Positions 33,653 through 42,759 of a stretch of 64,000 nt of DNA are shown one piece after another; the stretch's first letter is position 1; each line of letters begins with the position of its first letter. A model generated the notes under the pieces. That model did no database searches, was not told the DNA's origin, and saw nothing but the letters and a program-made list of their open reading frames with translations. This DNA comes from AC-32 sp963736055 (GTDB lineage: Bacteria; Actinomycetota; Thermoleophilia; Gaiellales; Gaiellaceae). Location: the NCBI GenBank assembly GCA_963736055.1, contig CAVTNM010000009.1:1-64000 (forward strand). The letters run 5' to 3'. The translations under genes and the position numbers were made by a program.

Positions 33653-34147
33653 TCAACGCATGAGATGGACTTCCCGGACGGGCGACGGCGTGTCCAAGAG
33701 CGGAGCCGCTGCCCCGGACAAATCGCGGGCAAAGAACGCATCGAGGTAGGCGCGCTCGATCCTCAGGGCGCGCCTGGCCCTGATCGCCCCGAGGACCGGA
33801 ACGGGAGCCCGGACCGCCGGGTAGCCGCCGGGACGCTCCAGCGGCCGCGCGTCGCGGTGGGCGTTGGTGCGCACGCGCGTGAAGGTGGTGCTCGGAAGCT
33901 TGTACTCGGCCGCGTAGACCCTTCCGACGCCCGGAGCGATGTAGGCCGCCGGCGGCCCGCCCGAGGCAGCCGGATACCAGACTTGGATCATTGGTCGAGC
34001 CTCTCGCTCCGCCTTGGTGGGGTCGGTCGAGCGGTGATCTCGAAGAATGATGCAGCAAAGACTGCAGTGTTTCGCGAGGGGTAGGAGCCGGGTGGCGTTC
34101 TCCCAGTGCACCAGCCCGAGGGAGAGGGCCAGAACCACCCGGCTCAT
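33653..34147 (-). pseudogene. Remnant of a PAF-acetylhydrolase-like lipase
   Basis: The 164-codon frame contains RPMIQVWYPAASGGPPAAYIAP and VRTNAHRDARPLERPGGYPAV, which match the N-terminal part of PAF-acetylhydrolase-like alpha/beta hydrolases, then jumps to ERAYLDAFFARDLSGAAAPLLDTPSP, which matches the C-terminal end of the same proteins. The whole catalytic middle, including the nucleophile GxSxG, is missing. An internal in-frame deletion of a roughly 400-residue ancestor is the simplest reading. The first 35 codons do not resemble the family. Confidence 0.6.
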
Positions 34148-34178
34148 CAGCTCAGATGCGGGCGTGAGGCGGAACTTG

Positions 34179-34817
34179 CTAGTTGACGACGCGGTACGTC
34201 AGGTGCGTCACGGCGGGTGAGCCCACCACCTCCGTGCGCTCGAGCTCGACGTCGACCAGGCCCTTGAACAGCCTCGTGCCGCTACCGAGCAGCACGGGCG
34301 CGAGGTGGAGCCGAAGCTCGTCCACGAGCCCTGCCCTGAGCGCCTGCTGAACGGCGTCCGCGCCGCCGGCGACGCCGACGTTCTTCTCCCCAGCCGCCTC
34401 GCGAGCCTGGCGAATCGCGCTCTCGACGCCGTCCGTGACGAACGTGAAGGAGGTCCCACCTTCCTTCGCCGCCCGCTCCCGGGCGTGGTGCGTCAGGACG
34501 AAGACCGGCGCCCGGAACGGCGGGTCGTCGCCCCACCAGCCGTCGGCGTTGGGGTCGGCGTCCCACGGCCCCTCGCCTCCGCTGTACATGCGCCTGCCCA
34601 TGACGAAGGCGCCGATCGAGTCGAACGTCTCGCGAACTCGCTCGGAGTCCGCGCTCGCCTCTCCGCCCTCCTGGCCATGGCGTTCGTGAAACGCCTCGAG
34701 CCCGACGGCCCACTCGTGCAGCCGCTCGCCGCCCTCCCCGAGCGGGTGCTCGAGGCTCGGATTCGGGCCTGCGACGAAGCCGTCCAGCGACATGCTGATG
34801 TCGACGATCGTTCCCAT
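34179..34817 (-). CDS. Dihydrofolate reductase-fold (RibD C-terminal-like) protein
   Basis: 212 residues with the RibD_C/DHFR-like pattern: IVDISMSLDGFVAGPN, AFVMGRRMYSGG, PVFVLTHHARE, TSFTFVTDGVESAIRQA, VGVAGGADAVQQALRAGLVDELRLHLAPVLLGSGTRLF (shown as consecutive motifs). These proteins bind NADPH and reduce various substrates; the substrate here is unknown. ATG 34817 has AAGGAGG at a perfect distance, so the shorter start is used. It is divergent from hemA. Confidence 0.88.
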   Translation of the reverse strand: MGTIVDISMSLDGFVAGPNPSLEHPLGEGGERLHEWAVGLEAFHERHGQEGGEASADSERVRETFDSIGAFVMGRRMYSGGEGPWDADPNADGWWGDDPPFRAPVFVLTHHARERAAKEGGTSFTFVTDGVESAIRQAREAAGEKNVGVAGGADAVQQALRAGLVDELRLHLAPVLLGSGTRLFKGLVDVELERTEVVGSPAVTHLTYRVVN

Positions 34818-34907
34818 TGCACCTCCTTGCAGTCGTCGGTAGGACGGCGGTGCGATGGGAAACTCATCGCCCGTCACGCCCCAGGTAGCATCGGCCGAGG
34901 CGTGTCC

Positions 34908-36122
34908 ATGTCCCCTGCGCGCGAATCAGAGCACGTCCTCGCCGTCGGTGTCTCCCACCGCAACGCGCCGCTCGAGGTGCGGGAGCGGCTCTTCCTCGCC
35001 GACGGGCACGCGCTCGAGCTCGCCACCGCGCTCGCCCGGGAGGGTGGCGAGGCGGTCGTCCTCTCGACCTGCAACCGGACCGAGGCGTACCTGGTCGGCG
35101 GTGACGCGGACCGGGTTCGCGAGGAGCTCGAACGACGCTCGGAGCTGGAGCTCGGCGACGTGCTCGCGGCCTGGGAGGACGAAGAGGCCGTCGAGCACCT
35201 CTTCCGGGTCGCTTCCGGCCTCGACTCGCTCGTGCCGGGGGAGTCGCAGATCCTCGGACAGGTGCGCCTCGCCTACGAGGCGGCCCTGACCGCCGGCTCG
35301 ACCGGGCCGCTGCTGAACCGCCTGTTCGAAGACGCCCTGCGCGCCGGGAAGCGGGTACGCACGGAGGCACGCCTCTCTGAGATGCCCGAGTCGGTCGCCG
35401 CGTCGGCGGTCGAGCTGGCCGCCCGCGAGCTCGGCGGCCTCGGGGGCCGGCGGGCGCTGCTCTTCGGCGCCGGAAAGATGTGCGAGCTCGCCGCGCGCGA
35501 CCTTCGCGCTCGCGGGGCGGAGGTGGTCGTCGCGAGCCGCACGCTCGAGAGCGCGCAGGAGCTGGCGAGCGAGGTCGGCGGCCGCGCGGCGGCTTTCGAC
35601 GCCGTTGCGGTCGAGCTGACCGGCGCCGACCTCGTGCTCTCGGCCACGCGCTGCCCGTACCCGATCCTCCACGCCGAGGCGGTGCAGGCTCGGACGAAGC
35701 CGCTCGTGCTCGTCGACGTCGCGGTTCCACGCGACCTCGACCCGGCGATCGGAGAGCTCGAGGGCTGCACGCTCTTCGACATAGACGCACTCGGCGAGGG
35801 CCTCGTCGGCCGGGAGGAGGACGTGCGGGAGGCGGAGGCGATCGTGGCGGAGGAGGCGGAGCGCTTTGCAGAGTGGCGCCGCTCCCGCGGTGCTGCGGGA
35901 GCGATCCGCGACCTCCGGCGTCGCGCCGAGACGATCCGCACCGAGGAGCTCGCCCGCGCCGAGCCGCGCCTGGCCGAGCTCTCGCCCCGCGAGCGCGAGA
36001 CCGTCGAGACGCTGACCGCGCAGATCGTGAACAAGCTCCTGCACGCGCCCACCGTCCGCGCGAAGCAGGCCGGCTCCGAGCCTCTCCGCGATCTCTTTGC
36101 GCTCCGCGAGGACGGCGAGTGA
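34908..36122 (+). CDS. hemA: Glutamyl-tRNA reductase
   Basis: Reduces Glu-tRNA to glutamate-1-semialdehyde, the committed step of C5 tetrapyrrole synthesis. The 404-residue protein has VGVSHRNAPLEVRERL, the active-site Cys55 in LSTCNRTE, FRVASGLDSLVPGESQILGQV, the NADPH Rossmann motif LLFGAGKM and the C-terminal dimerisation helices (TAQIVNKLLHAP). GTG 34902 is an alternative two codons earlier. Its stop overlaps the hemL start, so substrate channelling partners are made together. No hemB, hemC or hemD lies nearby. Confidence 0.96.
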   Translation: MSPARESEHVLAVGVSHRNAPLEVRERLFLADGHALELATALAREGGEAVVLSTCNRTEAYLVGGDADRVREELERRSELELGDVLAAWEDEEAVEHLFRVASGLDSLVPGESQILGQVRLAYEAALTAGSTGPLLNRLFEDALRAGKRVRTEARLSEMPESVAASAVELAARELGGLGGRRALLFGAGKMCELAARDLRARGAEVVVASRTLESAQELASEVGGRAAAFDAVAVELTGADLVLSATRCPYPILHAEAVQARTKPLVLVDVAVPRDLDPAIGELEGCTLFDIDALGEGLVGREEDVREAEAIVAEEAERFAEWRRSRGAAGAIRDLRRRAETIRTEELARAEPRLAELSPRERETVETLTAQIVNKLLHAPTVRAKQAGSEPLRDLFALREDGE

Positions 36123-37300
36123 CTCTGAACCAGACGACGCGGGCGGCCGAGCTCTATGCCCGCGCGCTCGAGCTGATACCCGGCGGGGTCAACTCACCCG
36201 TGCGCGCCATGAAGGCGGTGGGGCTCGAGGAGCCGCTGTTCGCACGGCGTGGGGAGGGGGCCTACCTCGAAGACGTCGAGGGCGGTCGCTACGTGGACTG
36301 GGTCCTCTCGTGGGGGCCGCTGATCTTCGGGCACGCCGATCCCGAGACGATCGAGGCGGTCGTGGCAGCCGCGCGCGAGGGCACGACCTTCGGCACCGCG
36401 ACCGAGCGGGAGGTCGAGCTCGCCGCCGAGATCGTCGATGCCGTGCCGTCCGTCGAGCAGGTCCGGCTCGTGTCCTCGGGGACGGAGGCGGCGATGAGCG
36501 CGCTGAGGCTGGCACGGGCGGCGACCGGCCGTGAACCGTTCGTGCGCTTCGCGGGCTGCTACCACGGACACGCCGACCCGTTCCTCTCCGAGGCCGGCTC
36601 GGGGGTCGCGACCCTCGGGATCCGTGCCGCCGGCGAAGGCCGTGTCGTCCCCTACAACGACCTCGAGGCGGTGCAGGCGGCGATCGAGGGAACGGCGTGC
36701 GTCTTCGTCGAGCCGGTTGCCGGGAACATGGGCGTCGTCCCGCCGGGGCCGGGCTTCCTCGAGGGCCTGCGCGGGCTCTGCGACGAGAGCGGCGCGCTGC
36801 TGGTGTTCGACGAGGTGATCACCGGCTTCCGCGTCGCCCGCGGCGGTGCCCAGGAGCGCTACGGCGTGCTGCCGGACCTGACCGTGCTCGGCAAGATCGT
36901 CGGCGGGGGCCTCCCGCTGGCGGCCTTCGGCGGCCCGGCCGAGCTGATGCAGCGCCTCGCGCCGGTCGGCGACGTGTACCAGGCCGGCACGCTCTCGGGG
37001 AACCCGCTCGCCACCGCCGCGGGCCTGTCGGTGCTGCGCCGGCTCACGCCAGAGGTCTACGCCGAGCTCGAGGAGAAGGGCGCGCGCCTGGAGCACGGCC
37101 TGCGTGGGCTCGGCCGCTTCGAGCGCGTCGGGGCGATGGCGACGCTGTTCGTCGACGACTACCCGGGCCTCTTCCGCCACCTGCTCGGGCGCGGGATCTA
37201 CATCGCGCCGTCCCAGAACGAGGCGATGTTCGTCTCGACCGCCCACGGCGACGAGGAGATCGACAGCACGGTCGCCGCGATCTCAGAATTCGTCGGCTAG
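36119..37300 (+). CDS. hemL: Glutamate-1-semialdehyde 2,1-aminomutase
   Basis: Converts glutamate-1-semialdehyde to 5-aminolevulinate with PLP. 393 residues: PGGVNSPVRA, SSGTEAAMSALRLARA, YHGHAD, VEPVAGNMGVVPP, FDEVITGFR, PLP-Lys in LGKIVGGGLPLAAFGG, and AGTLSGNPLATAAG. It is about 30-40 residues shorter than most family members, the loss being in the C-terminal domain around ARLEHGLRGLGRFERV. GTG 36119 overlaps the hemA stop by four bases. Its end overlaps the convergent HIT gene by 18 bases. Confidence 0.96.
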   Translation: MTLNQTTRAAELYARALELIPGGVNSPVRAMKAVGLEEPLFARRGEGAYLEDVEGGRYVDWVLSWGPLIFGHADPETIEAVVAAAREGTTFGTATEREVELAAEIVDAVPSVEQVRLVSSGTEAAMSALRLARAATGREPFVRFAGCYHGHADPFLSEAGSGVATLGIRAAGEGRVVPYNDLEAVQAAIEGTACVFVEPVAGNMGVVPPGPGFLEGLRGLCDESGALLVFDEVITGFRVARGGAQERYGVLPDLTVLGKIVGGGLPLAAFGGPAELMQRLAPVGDVYQAGTLSGNPLATAAGLSVLRRLTPEVYAELEEKGARLEHGLRGLGRFERVGAMATLFVDDYPGLFRHLLGRGIYIAPSQNEAMFVSTAHGDEEIDSTVAAISEFVG

Positions 37301-37759
37301 CTTCGAGCGCGTTGCGGCAAGGTGCTCCGGGAGCACCTTCACGTCGGCGAGGACCGGCATGAAGTTGGTGTCGCCCGCCCAGCGCGGGACGACGTGCAGG
37401 TGGACGTGGTCGACGATGCCTGCGCCCGCGATCCGGCCGAGGTTCCAGCCGAGGTTGTAGCCCTGAGGCGCGTAGGCCTCCGCCAGCGCGGCCATCCCGC
37501 GCCCGGCCAGGCGATGGACCTCCAGCGCCTCGTCGTCCGTAAGGTCGGCGAACTCGCCGACGTGCCGGTAGGAGGCGACCATCAGGTGGCCCGAGGCGTA
37601 GGGATAGCGGTTCAACAGGACGAAAGCGTGCTCGCCGCGGTGAACGACGAGTCGCTCCTCGTCGTCACCGTCGGCCGCGTCGCAGAAGACGCAACCCGCA
37701 TTCTCATCGGCTTTGGCGATGTACTCGAGGCGCCAGGGAGCCCACAGCTGGCCGGTCAT
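37283..37759 (-). CDS. HIT family nucleotide hydrolase/phosphorylase
   Basis: 158 residues. It begins LWAPWRLEYI and has a Cys pair in CVFC that may bind zinc, then NRYPYASGHLMVASYRHVG and the histidine triad HVHLHVVPRW. This matches the actinobacterial AP4A phosphorylase/HIT group that acts on dinucleoside polyphosphates. No partner gene suggests a specific substrate. The start ATG 37759 is 47 bases from the divergent L,D-transpeptidase start. Confidence 0.9.
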   Translation of the reverse strand: MTGQLWAPWRLEYIAKADENAGCVFCDAADGDDEERLVVHRGEHAFVLLNRYPYASGHLMVASYRHVGEFADLTDDEALEVHRLAGRGMAALAEAYAPQGYNLGWNLGRIAGAGIVDHVHLHVVPRWAGDTNFMPVLADVKVLPEHLAATRSKLADEF

Positions 37760-37806
37760 CGGGTCGAGACTACATTCCTGGTTGCAAACCGCCTAAAATC
37801 CTGCAC

Positions 37807-38751
37807 GTGAAGCGATTCTTGGTGTTCGTGGTCTTGGCCGGGATCGCGTCCGGAGCCGCAGCCCCGAGCGCGAAGCGCCCCGCCACCGTGCCGCCCGGCG
37901 TCTCGATCGGAGGCGTCCGGGTGGGAGGGATCAACTCCGAGCAGGCCCGGGCCGCCATCTCGTGGTGGTACAACCGCCCGCTCCGGTTCGCCTTCGACGG
38001 CAAGAGCTGGACGCTGCGGCCGGCCGCTCTCGGCGCGAGCGTCGACGTCGACTCGTCGGTCCAGCAGATCCTGAAGGCGCGGCCCGGTCAGCAGCTCGAG
38101 CTGCGTGTCAACGTGGACGCGAAACGGATCGAGCGCTACGTGGGGTCGCTCGACTCGCGGCTCTCCGTCCCGGCCGAGGACGCGTCCGCGTCGCTCGCGG
38201 GCCTGCACCCGGTCATCAGCCCCGGCAAGCCGGGGCTGGCGGTCAACCTCCGACAGACGAGGCTCCGCATCGAGAGCGCGCTGGCGGTGGCGAGGCGCTC
38301 GGTCGTGCGTCCGGTGGCGAAGACCGTCGCGCCCTCGGTGTCGCGGAGCGACTTCGGGGCCGTGGTCGTGATCTACCGCGGCTCGAACGAGCTTCACCTC
38401 TACGACGGTGAGCGCCCCTGGCGCAGCTTCGCGGTCGCGACCGGCCAGGCCATCTACCCGACGCCGACCGGCTCGTTCACCGTTGTCGACAAGCAGCGAA
38501 ATCCGTGGTGGCGCCCGCCCGACTCGCCCTGGGCCAAGGGTCTGAAGCCGATCCCGCCCGGCCCCGGCAACCCGCTCGGGACGCGCTGGATGGGCATCTC
38601 GGCACCCGGAGTCGGCATGCACGGCACTCCCGACGCCGCTTCGATCGGCTACTCGGCTTCGCACGGATGCATCCGCATGCAGATCCCCGATGCGGAGTGG
38701 CTGTTCGACCGCGTGCGGATCGGGACGCCGGTCTTCATCGTCAACGCATAG
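37807..38751 (+). CDS. Secreted L,D-transpeptidase with a peptidoglycan-binding-like domain
   Basis: 314 residues with a signal peptide (FLVFVVLAGIASGAAAPSA). Residues about 30-160 resemble the PG_binding_4/VanW-associated domain (GGVRVGGINSEQARAAI). The YkuD catalytic domain follows, with HLYDGERPW, GQAIYPTPTGSFTV and the active site SASHGCIRM, Cys288. It forms 3-3 cross-links in peptidoglycan or attaches proteins to it. It stands alone between HIT and a binding-protein gene. Confidence 0.92.
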   Translation: MKRFLVFVVLAGIASGAAAPSAKRPATVPPGVSIGGVRVGGINSEQARAAISWWYNRPLRFAFDGKSWTLRPAALGASVDVDSSVQQILKARPGQQLELRVNVDAKRIERYVGSLDSRLSVPAEDASASLAGLHPVISPGKPGLAVNLRQTRLRIESALAVARRSVVRPVAKTVAPSVSRSDFGAVVVIYRGSNELHLYDGERPWRSFAVATGQAIYPTPTGSFTVVDKQRNPWWRPPDSPWAKGLKPIPPGPGNPLGTRWMGISAPGVGMHGTPDAASIGYSASHGCIRMQIPDAEWLFDRVRIGTPVFIVNA

Positions 38752-38768
38752 CGCTACAGTCGAGCGCG

Positions 38769-39674
38769 ATGCGGATTTGCTCGTTGCTCCCGAGCGCGAG
38801 CGAGATCGTCGCCGAGCTCGGGCACGCCGACTCGCTCGTCGGGATCTCCGACGAGTGCCGCTGGCCCGCCGAGATCGTCGGCAAGCCGATCGTCACGGCT
38901 GCCCGGATCGATCCGTCCGAGCTCACGAGCCGGGAGATCGACGAGGCCGTCCGGGCGTCGGTGCTCGACGGCGGCTCGCTCTATGCAGTCGACCGCGCGC
39001 TGATCGAGGAGCTGCAGCCCGACCTGATCGTGACCCAGGACCTCTGCCGGGTCTGCGCGGTCTCGAGCGGCGACCTCGCCACGGCACTCCCGCTGGACGT
39101 CGAGGTGCTCTCCCTCGACCCGCGCACCCTGGCCGGGGTCGTCGAGACCTTCCACGTGCTGGCAGGGCGGCTCGGCACGCCTGCTGCCGGCGACGCGCTC
39201 GCGTACCGCATGGAAGCGACGATCCGTGAAGTGGTCGAGGCGGTGCGGGGCCTCGAGGCGCGGAGGATCTTCTTCGCCGAGTGGCTCGATCCGCCCTTCT
39301 GCGCCGGACACTGGATCCCGGAGATGATCGCGCTTGCCGGCGGCGAGGACGTGCTCGGGCGGGCAGGAGAGCCGTCGCGCGAGACCAGCTGGGAGGCGGC
39401 GTTCGAGCACCGGCCCGAGCTCGTGATCCTCGCTCCGTGCGGGTTCGGTGCGGACGAGGCTCTCCGGCGCGCCGAAGGGCTCAGCTTTCCGTGTCGCGCG
39501 ATCGCCGTCGACGGCGACGGCTACTACTCGTGCCCCGGGCCCAGGCTGGCCGACGGGGTCAGGCAGCTCGGCCACCTACTCCACGAGGGCGCGGTGGAGG
39601 ATCCGGGTCTTCCCGCGCTCGAGCTCGAGCCGTTCGCGTCCGGCCGCGCGCCTACTAGTCCTGGAGGAGCGTGA
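38769..39674 (+). CDS. Cytoplasmic BtuF-like corrinoid/iron-chelate binding-domain protein
   Basis: 301 residues of the periplasmic-binding-protein type III fold: RICSLLPSASEIVAELGHADSLVGISDEC, LIEELQPDLIVTQDLC, then VLAGRLGTPAAGDALA, FFAEWLDPPFCAGHWIPEMIALAGGEDVLG. These motifs match stand-alone cobalamin-binding family proteins. There is no signal peptide or lipobox and no ABC permease or ATPase beside it, so it probably acts inside the cell. TACAGT lies eight bases before ATG 38769 and could be a -10 box of a leaderless mRNA. Its last 20 bases overlap the convergent membrane-protein gene. Confidence 0.83.
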   Translation: MRICSLLPSASEIVAELGHADSLVGISDECRWPAEIVGKPIVTAARIDPSELTSREIDEAVRASVLDGGSLYAVDRALIEELQPDLIVTQDLCRVCAVSSGDLATALPLDVEVLSLDPRTLAGVVETFHVLAGRLGTPAAGDALAYRMEATIREVVEAVRGLEARRIFFAEWLDPPFCAGHWIPEMIALAGGEDVLGRAGEPSRETSWEAAFEHRPELVILAPCGFGADEALRRAEGLSFPCRAIAVDGDGYYSCPGPRLADGVRQLGHLLHEGAVEDPGLPALELEPFASGRAPTSPGGA

Positions 39675-40050
39675 GGCCGGGCGGCTCGACGTCTGGGTTC
39701 CCGCGCTCGATCGCCTCGACGACCTTGTGCTCGAGCTTCCCACGCGAGAAGCGGTTTGCCTTCCACACGACCTCCTCACGGGGCGGGCCCTCGGTGCGGG
39801 CGTACAGGCGCGGGCGAAGGAGGTTGGAGATCCGCTCGGCCAGCCAGATGACGAGCAGGATGGCGGCGATGATCGCGATGATCGTGCTGTAGAAGGCGAC
39901 GACGATCGCGATTGCGATGAGGATCACGGTCATCACGACGCCGGCCCAGAAGAACGGCTCGTCCCTCTTGTCCCAGAACGAGAGCTGCTCCCGCCGAGAG
40001 CCGATCTCCCAGGTGCGCCCGTCGGGCGATCGTGCCGTGATCGTCGTCAC
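39655..40050 (-). CDS. Small two-TM membrane protein
   Basis: 131 residues. A hydrophilic head (RSPDGRTWEIGSRREQL), two adjacent helices (FFWAGVVMTVILIAIAIVVAF and IIAIIAAILLVIWLA), then a basic cytoplasmic segment with WKANRFSRGKLEHKVVEAIERG. No family is recognised. ATG 40050 follows a short gap from the next upstream minus-strand frame. Confidence 0.7.
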   Translation of the reverse strand: MTTITARSPDGRTWEIGSRREQLSFWDKRDEPFFWAGVVMTVILIAIAIVVAFYSTIIAIIAAILLVIWLAERISNLLRPRLYARTEGPPREEVVWKANRFSRGKLEHKVVEAIERGNPDVEPPGLTLLQD

Positions 40051-40080
40051 GCTTTCACCCTATCGCGGTTCGGTGCGTGA

Positions 40081-40380
40081 TCAGAGCAGGCGCTGGGACC
40101 ACTTGCCCCTGGGACGCGGCGCCGTGGGGGCGAAGTCGCTGAAGACGAACACCTCCCGCGTCAGGAGCTCGTAGAACGGCCGGAGATCCACCGAACCGAA
40201 GGCCCGATGATCAGCGCCGTCATCCGTTGGCGGCGGTACCGCCCTCGCGAGCTTCGCCCGCAGCCCGCTGCCAAATTCCACCAGTCCGTGCATCGCAAAA
40301 TCCCGCCTCTCGGCGCTCCTCGCTGCGTGGCGACGTGCGCCGGAGAAGCTGTCAGTTGCCGCATGACCCCGCATCCGCAA
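40081..40380 (-). CDS. Hypothetical protein, uncertain
   Basis: A 99-codon frame on the minus strand. The part from an internal Met (MHGLVEFGSGLRAKLARAVPP) to the end (SVDLRPFYELLTREVFVFSDF) reads like a plausible protein, but no family, membrane segment or strong ribosome site supports it. It lies between the small membrane protein and corA. It may be a decayed gene. Confidence 0.35.
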   Translation of the reverse strand: MRMRGHAATDSFSGARRHAARSAERRDFAMHGLVEFGSGLRAKLARAVPPPTDDGADHRAFGSVDLRPFYELLTREVFVFSDFAPTAPRPRGKWSQRLL

Positions 40381-40481
40381 GAGCGGATGCCCTTCCGGAT
40401 CGGAGCATGTGCGATCGAGCCGCTCGCCTCAAGTCGAGGGCTCCACTCCAGCCCTATGGACAGGTACGCCCGAGCGGGGGC

Positions 40482-41468
40482 TCAGAGCCAGCGCTTCCAG
40501 CGGAAGAACGCCGTCAGCCCGATGGCGAGGCCGAGCATGAACCCGCAGATCGTCCAGAAGGCGGCCGCGGTCTCGAAGCCCGGGAAGTGCACGTTCATCC
40601 CGAAGATGCCGGTGATCAGGGTCAGCGGGAGCAGGATCACGGTCACGACCGTGAGGAAACGGAGAACGTCGTTCTGCCGGTGCGAGATGACCGACTCGTT
40701 CGTGTCCTCGAGCGCCTCGACGACCTCCTTGTAGTTGTCCAGGAGGTCCCAGATCCGCTCGCTCGCGTCGACGATATCGTCGAAGTAGAGGTCGAGCTGC
40801 TCGGGCAGGAACCGCTCGATGTGGCGTTCGAGCAGCCGCAGGGTCGAGCGCTCGGGCTTGATGATCTTGCGGTAGGAGATGATCTCCTGCTTGACGTTCG
40901 AGAGGTCGCGGACGACGTCCTCGGCGCGCTCCTCGAACATGTCGTCCTCGACCGAGTCGAGCTTGTGCCCGATCTTGTCGAGGATCGGGAAGCAGTAGTC
41001 GAAGAGGTCGTCGAGGATGTGGTAGAGCAGGTAGCCCGACCCCTTCGCGAAGAGTTGGTCGCGCAGCTCCTCGTCCTCGTAGCAGCGGTGGAAGAGCCGC
41101 GTCACCGGCAGCAGCTCGACGGTTGGCAGCGTGACCAGGTAGCCGTTCCCGACGAAGAAGTCGAGCTCGGCGGCGTTCAGCCGCTGGACGGCCTTGTCGT
41201 AGACGGGGAAGTGGAGGACGCCGAAGAGGTAGTCCGGGTACTCGTCGACCTTCGGCCGCTGGCGCTTCGAGAGCACGTCCTCGAGGTCGAGCGGGTGCCA
41301 GCCGAAGCGCTCGGCGAGCGCCCCCGCCTCCTCCATCGACGGCGCGTCGAGATGGATCCAGGTCAGGCCGTGTGAGTCGAGCTCTGCGAGGCGCGGCTCA
41401 GGTCGAGCGGCGACGTCCCCCGCCTGCGTGCGAGGTCTCGGCCGCTTGATGCGAGGAAGGCTTGGCAC
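40482..41468 (-). CDS. corA: CorA-type magnesium/divalent metal channel
   Basis: 328 residues. A large cytoplasmic funnel (LTWIHLDAPSMEEAGAL, HPLDLEDVLSKRQRPKVDEYPDYLFGVLHF), a long helix (LYFDDIVDASERIWDLLDNYKEVVEAL), then two C-terminal TM helices with the pore signature GMN in ITGIFGMNVHFPG. It forms a pentamer that imports Mg2+ (or Co2+/Ni2+). Its N-terminus overlaps the end of the upstream MFS gene by 71 bases on the same strand, so either the two are coupled or a later start is used. Confidence 0.94.
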   Translation of the reverse strand: MPSLPRIKRPRPRTQAGDVAARPEPRLAELDSHGLTWIHLDAPSMEEAGALAERFGWHPLDLEDVLSKRQRPKVDEYPDYLFGVLHFPVYDKAVQRLNAAELDFFVGNGYLVTLPTVELLPVTRLFHRCYEDEELRDQLFAKGSGYLLYHILDDLFDYCFPILDKIGHKLDSVEDDMFEERAEDVVRDLSNVKQEIISYRKIIKPERSTLRLLERHIERFLPEQLDLYFDDIVDASERIWDLLDNYKEVVEALEDTNESVISHRQNDVLRFLTVVTVILLPLTLITGIFGMNVHFPGFETAAAFWTICGFMLGLAIGLTAFFRWKRWL

Positions 41469-42708
41469 CGGGACTGAGGGGGTCGTCGAGAGTCATGGTC
41501 GGGGTTCGCCATAGTACCCGGAAAGCCTTGCTTCCAACCGGTTTTCCACCTGGAGTTCTCGCGGCTTCAGCGGGCAATGCAGGCTCGAGCAGGAGAAAGC
41601 CGACCGCGGCCACCGCGCAGGCTCCGGCGCTGACCAGCCACAGCGCCGCGGGGGAGCGGGCGAGCAGAAGGCTCCCGATCGCGGGCCCGGCGAGGAAGCC
41701 GAGCTGCCAGGCGGAGGTTCGCAGCGCCATGTACCGGCCCAGCAGGTGCGAGGGCGCGAGGTCGGCGACCAGCGGGTTGTTGACCGCCCCGTGGACGCAC
41801 TCGCCGAGGCTGAAGACCACGATCGCCCCGCACAGGAGCGCGACCGCCGTGGCGTTCTCGAACCAGGAGCCGGCGAACAGGACCAGCAGGCAGGTGCCGC
41901 TGAAGATCGCGCCCGTGAGCGAGAGAGCCCGTAGCCGCCGACGCCCCTCGACCGCCTTTGCGATCGGCAGCTGCGCGACCACGAGCACGATCGTGTTCAC
42001 GAGGAAGATGACGCCGATGCCTGCCTCGCTGACCGAGGCGCTGTCCTTCACGAAGGGCGGCAGCGTCGTCGAGATCTGGGCGTACGCGGCAGCGACGAGG
42101 AGCGCGGTCAGCGCGAGCAGCCAGACGAAGGGCCGGTCGCTCAGGACCTCCGAGTACCGGCCGTGCAACCGGGCCGCGGCCGGAACGAGCGGCGGGGCCG
42201 GCACGAACAGCAGCAGGCCCATGAAGGCGAGGAAGGTGCCCGCGTCCACCGCGAAGAGCAGGTCGAAGCTCTCGGGCACCTGCGTGGTGGCGATCAGGCC
42301 GCCGACAAGCCCTCCGATGCCGAACCCGAGGTTGTCCGTGACGCGTGTAAGGGCGTAGGCGGCGGTGCGCTGCTCGCGCGATGTCAGCGAGGCGAGCAGG
42401 CTCGAGTGGCTGGGCGCAAAGCCCGCGTTCCCGGCGCCGGCGACCAGAGCGAGCCCGAACGCGTGCCAGGGCTGGCGCACGAACGGGAAGCACCCGTAGC
42501 CGGCGGCGAGCAGGCCCAGCGAGACCATCAGCGTCGTGCGGGCGCCCACGTGGTCGACGACGTGTCCCGCAAGCGGGCTCCCGACCAGGCCGATCCCCAG
42601 CAGCACCGCCACCACGAGGCCCGAAGTGCCGAGGCTGAAGTGGCGTACGTCGTGGAGGTAGATGATGAGGAACGGGATGACGATCCCGTTCCCGAGCGAG
42701 TTGGCCAC
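41398..42708 (-). CDS. MFS transporter (paralogue 1)
   Basis: 436 residues as read from GTG 42708, twelve TM helices. It opens ANSLGNGIVIPFLIIYLHDV and has the MFS loop DHVGARTTLMVSLG. The paralogue at 43909 begins about 24 residues earlier, and the same N-terminal sequence (LPRPVWLLEAGGVANSLG) can be read in frame upstream here, but no ATG/GTG/TTG precedes it. So the real start may be a rare codon (ATT or CTG near 42760) or lost by a base error. It ends inside the corA start. The substrate is unknown; drug or metabolite efflux is likely. Confidence 0.85.
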   Translation of the reverse strand: MANSLGNGIVIPFLIIYLHDVRHFSLGTSGLVVAVLLGIGLVGSPLAGHVVDHVGARTTLMVSLGLLAAGYGCFPFVRQPWHAFGLALVAGAGNAGFAPSHSSLLASLTSREQRTAAYALTRVTDNLGFGIGGLVGGLIATTQVPESFDLLFAVDAGTFLAFMGLLLFVPAPPLVPAAARLHGRYSEVLSDRPFVWLLALTALLVAAAYAQISTTLPPFVKDSASVSEAGIGVIFLVNTIVLVVAQLPIAKAVEGRRRLRALSLTGAIFSGTCLLVLFAGSWFENATAVALLCGAIVVFSLGECVHGAVNNPLVADLAPSHLLGRYMALRTSAWQLGFLAGPAIGSLLLARSPAALWLVSAGACAVAAVGFLLLEPALPAEAARTPGGKPVGSKAFRVLWRTPTMTLDDPLSPGAKPSSHQAAETSHAGGGRRRST

Positions 42709-42759
42709 GCCGCCGGCTTCCAGCAGCCAGACGGGCCGCGGGAGCTGCGGTCTCAGGCT

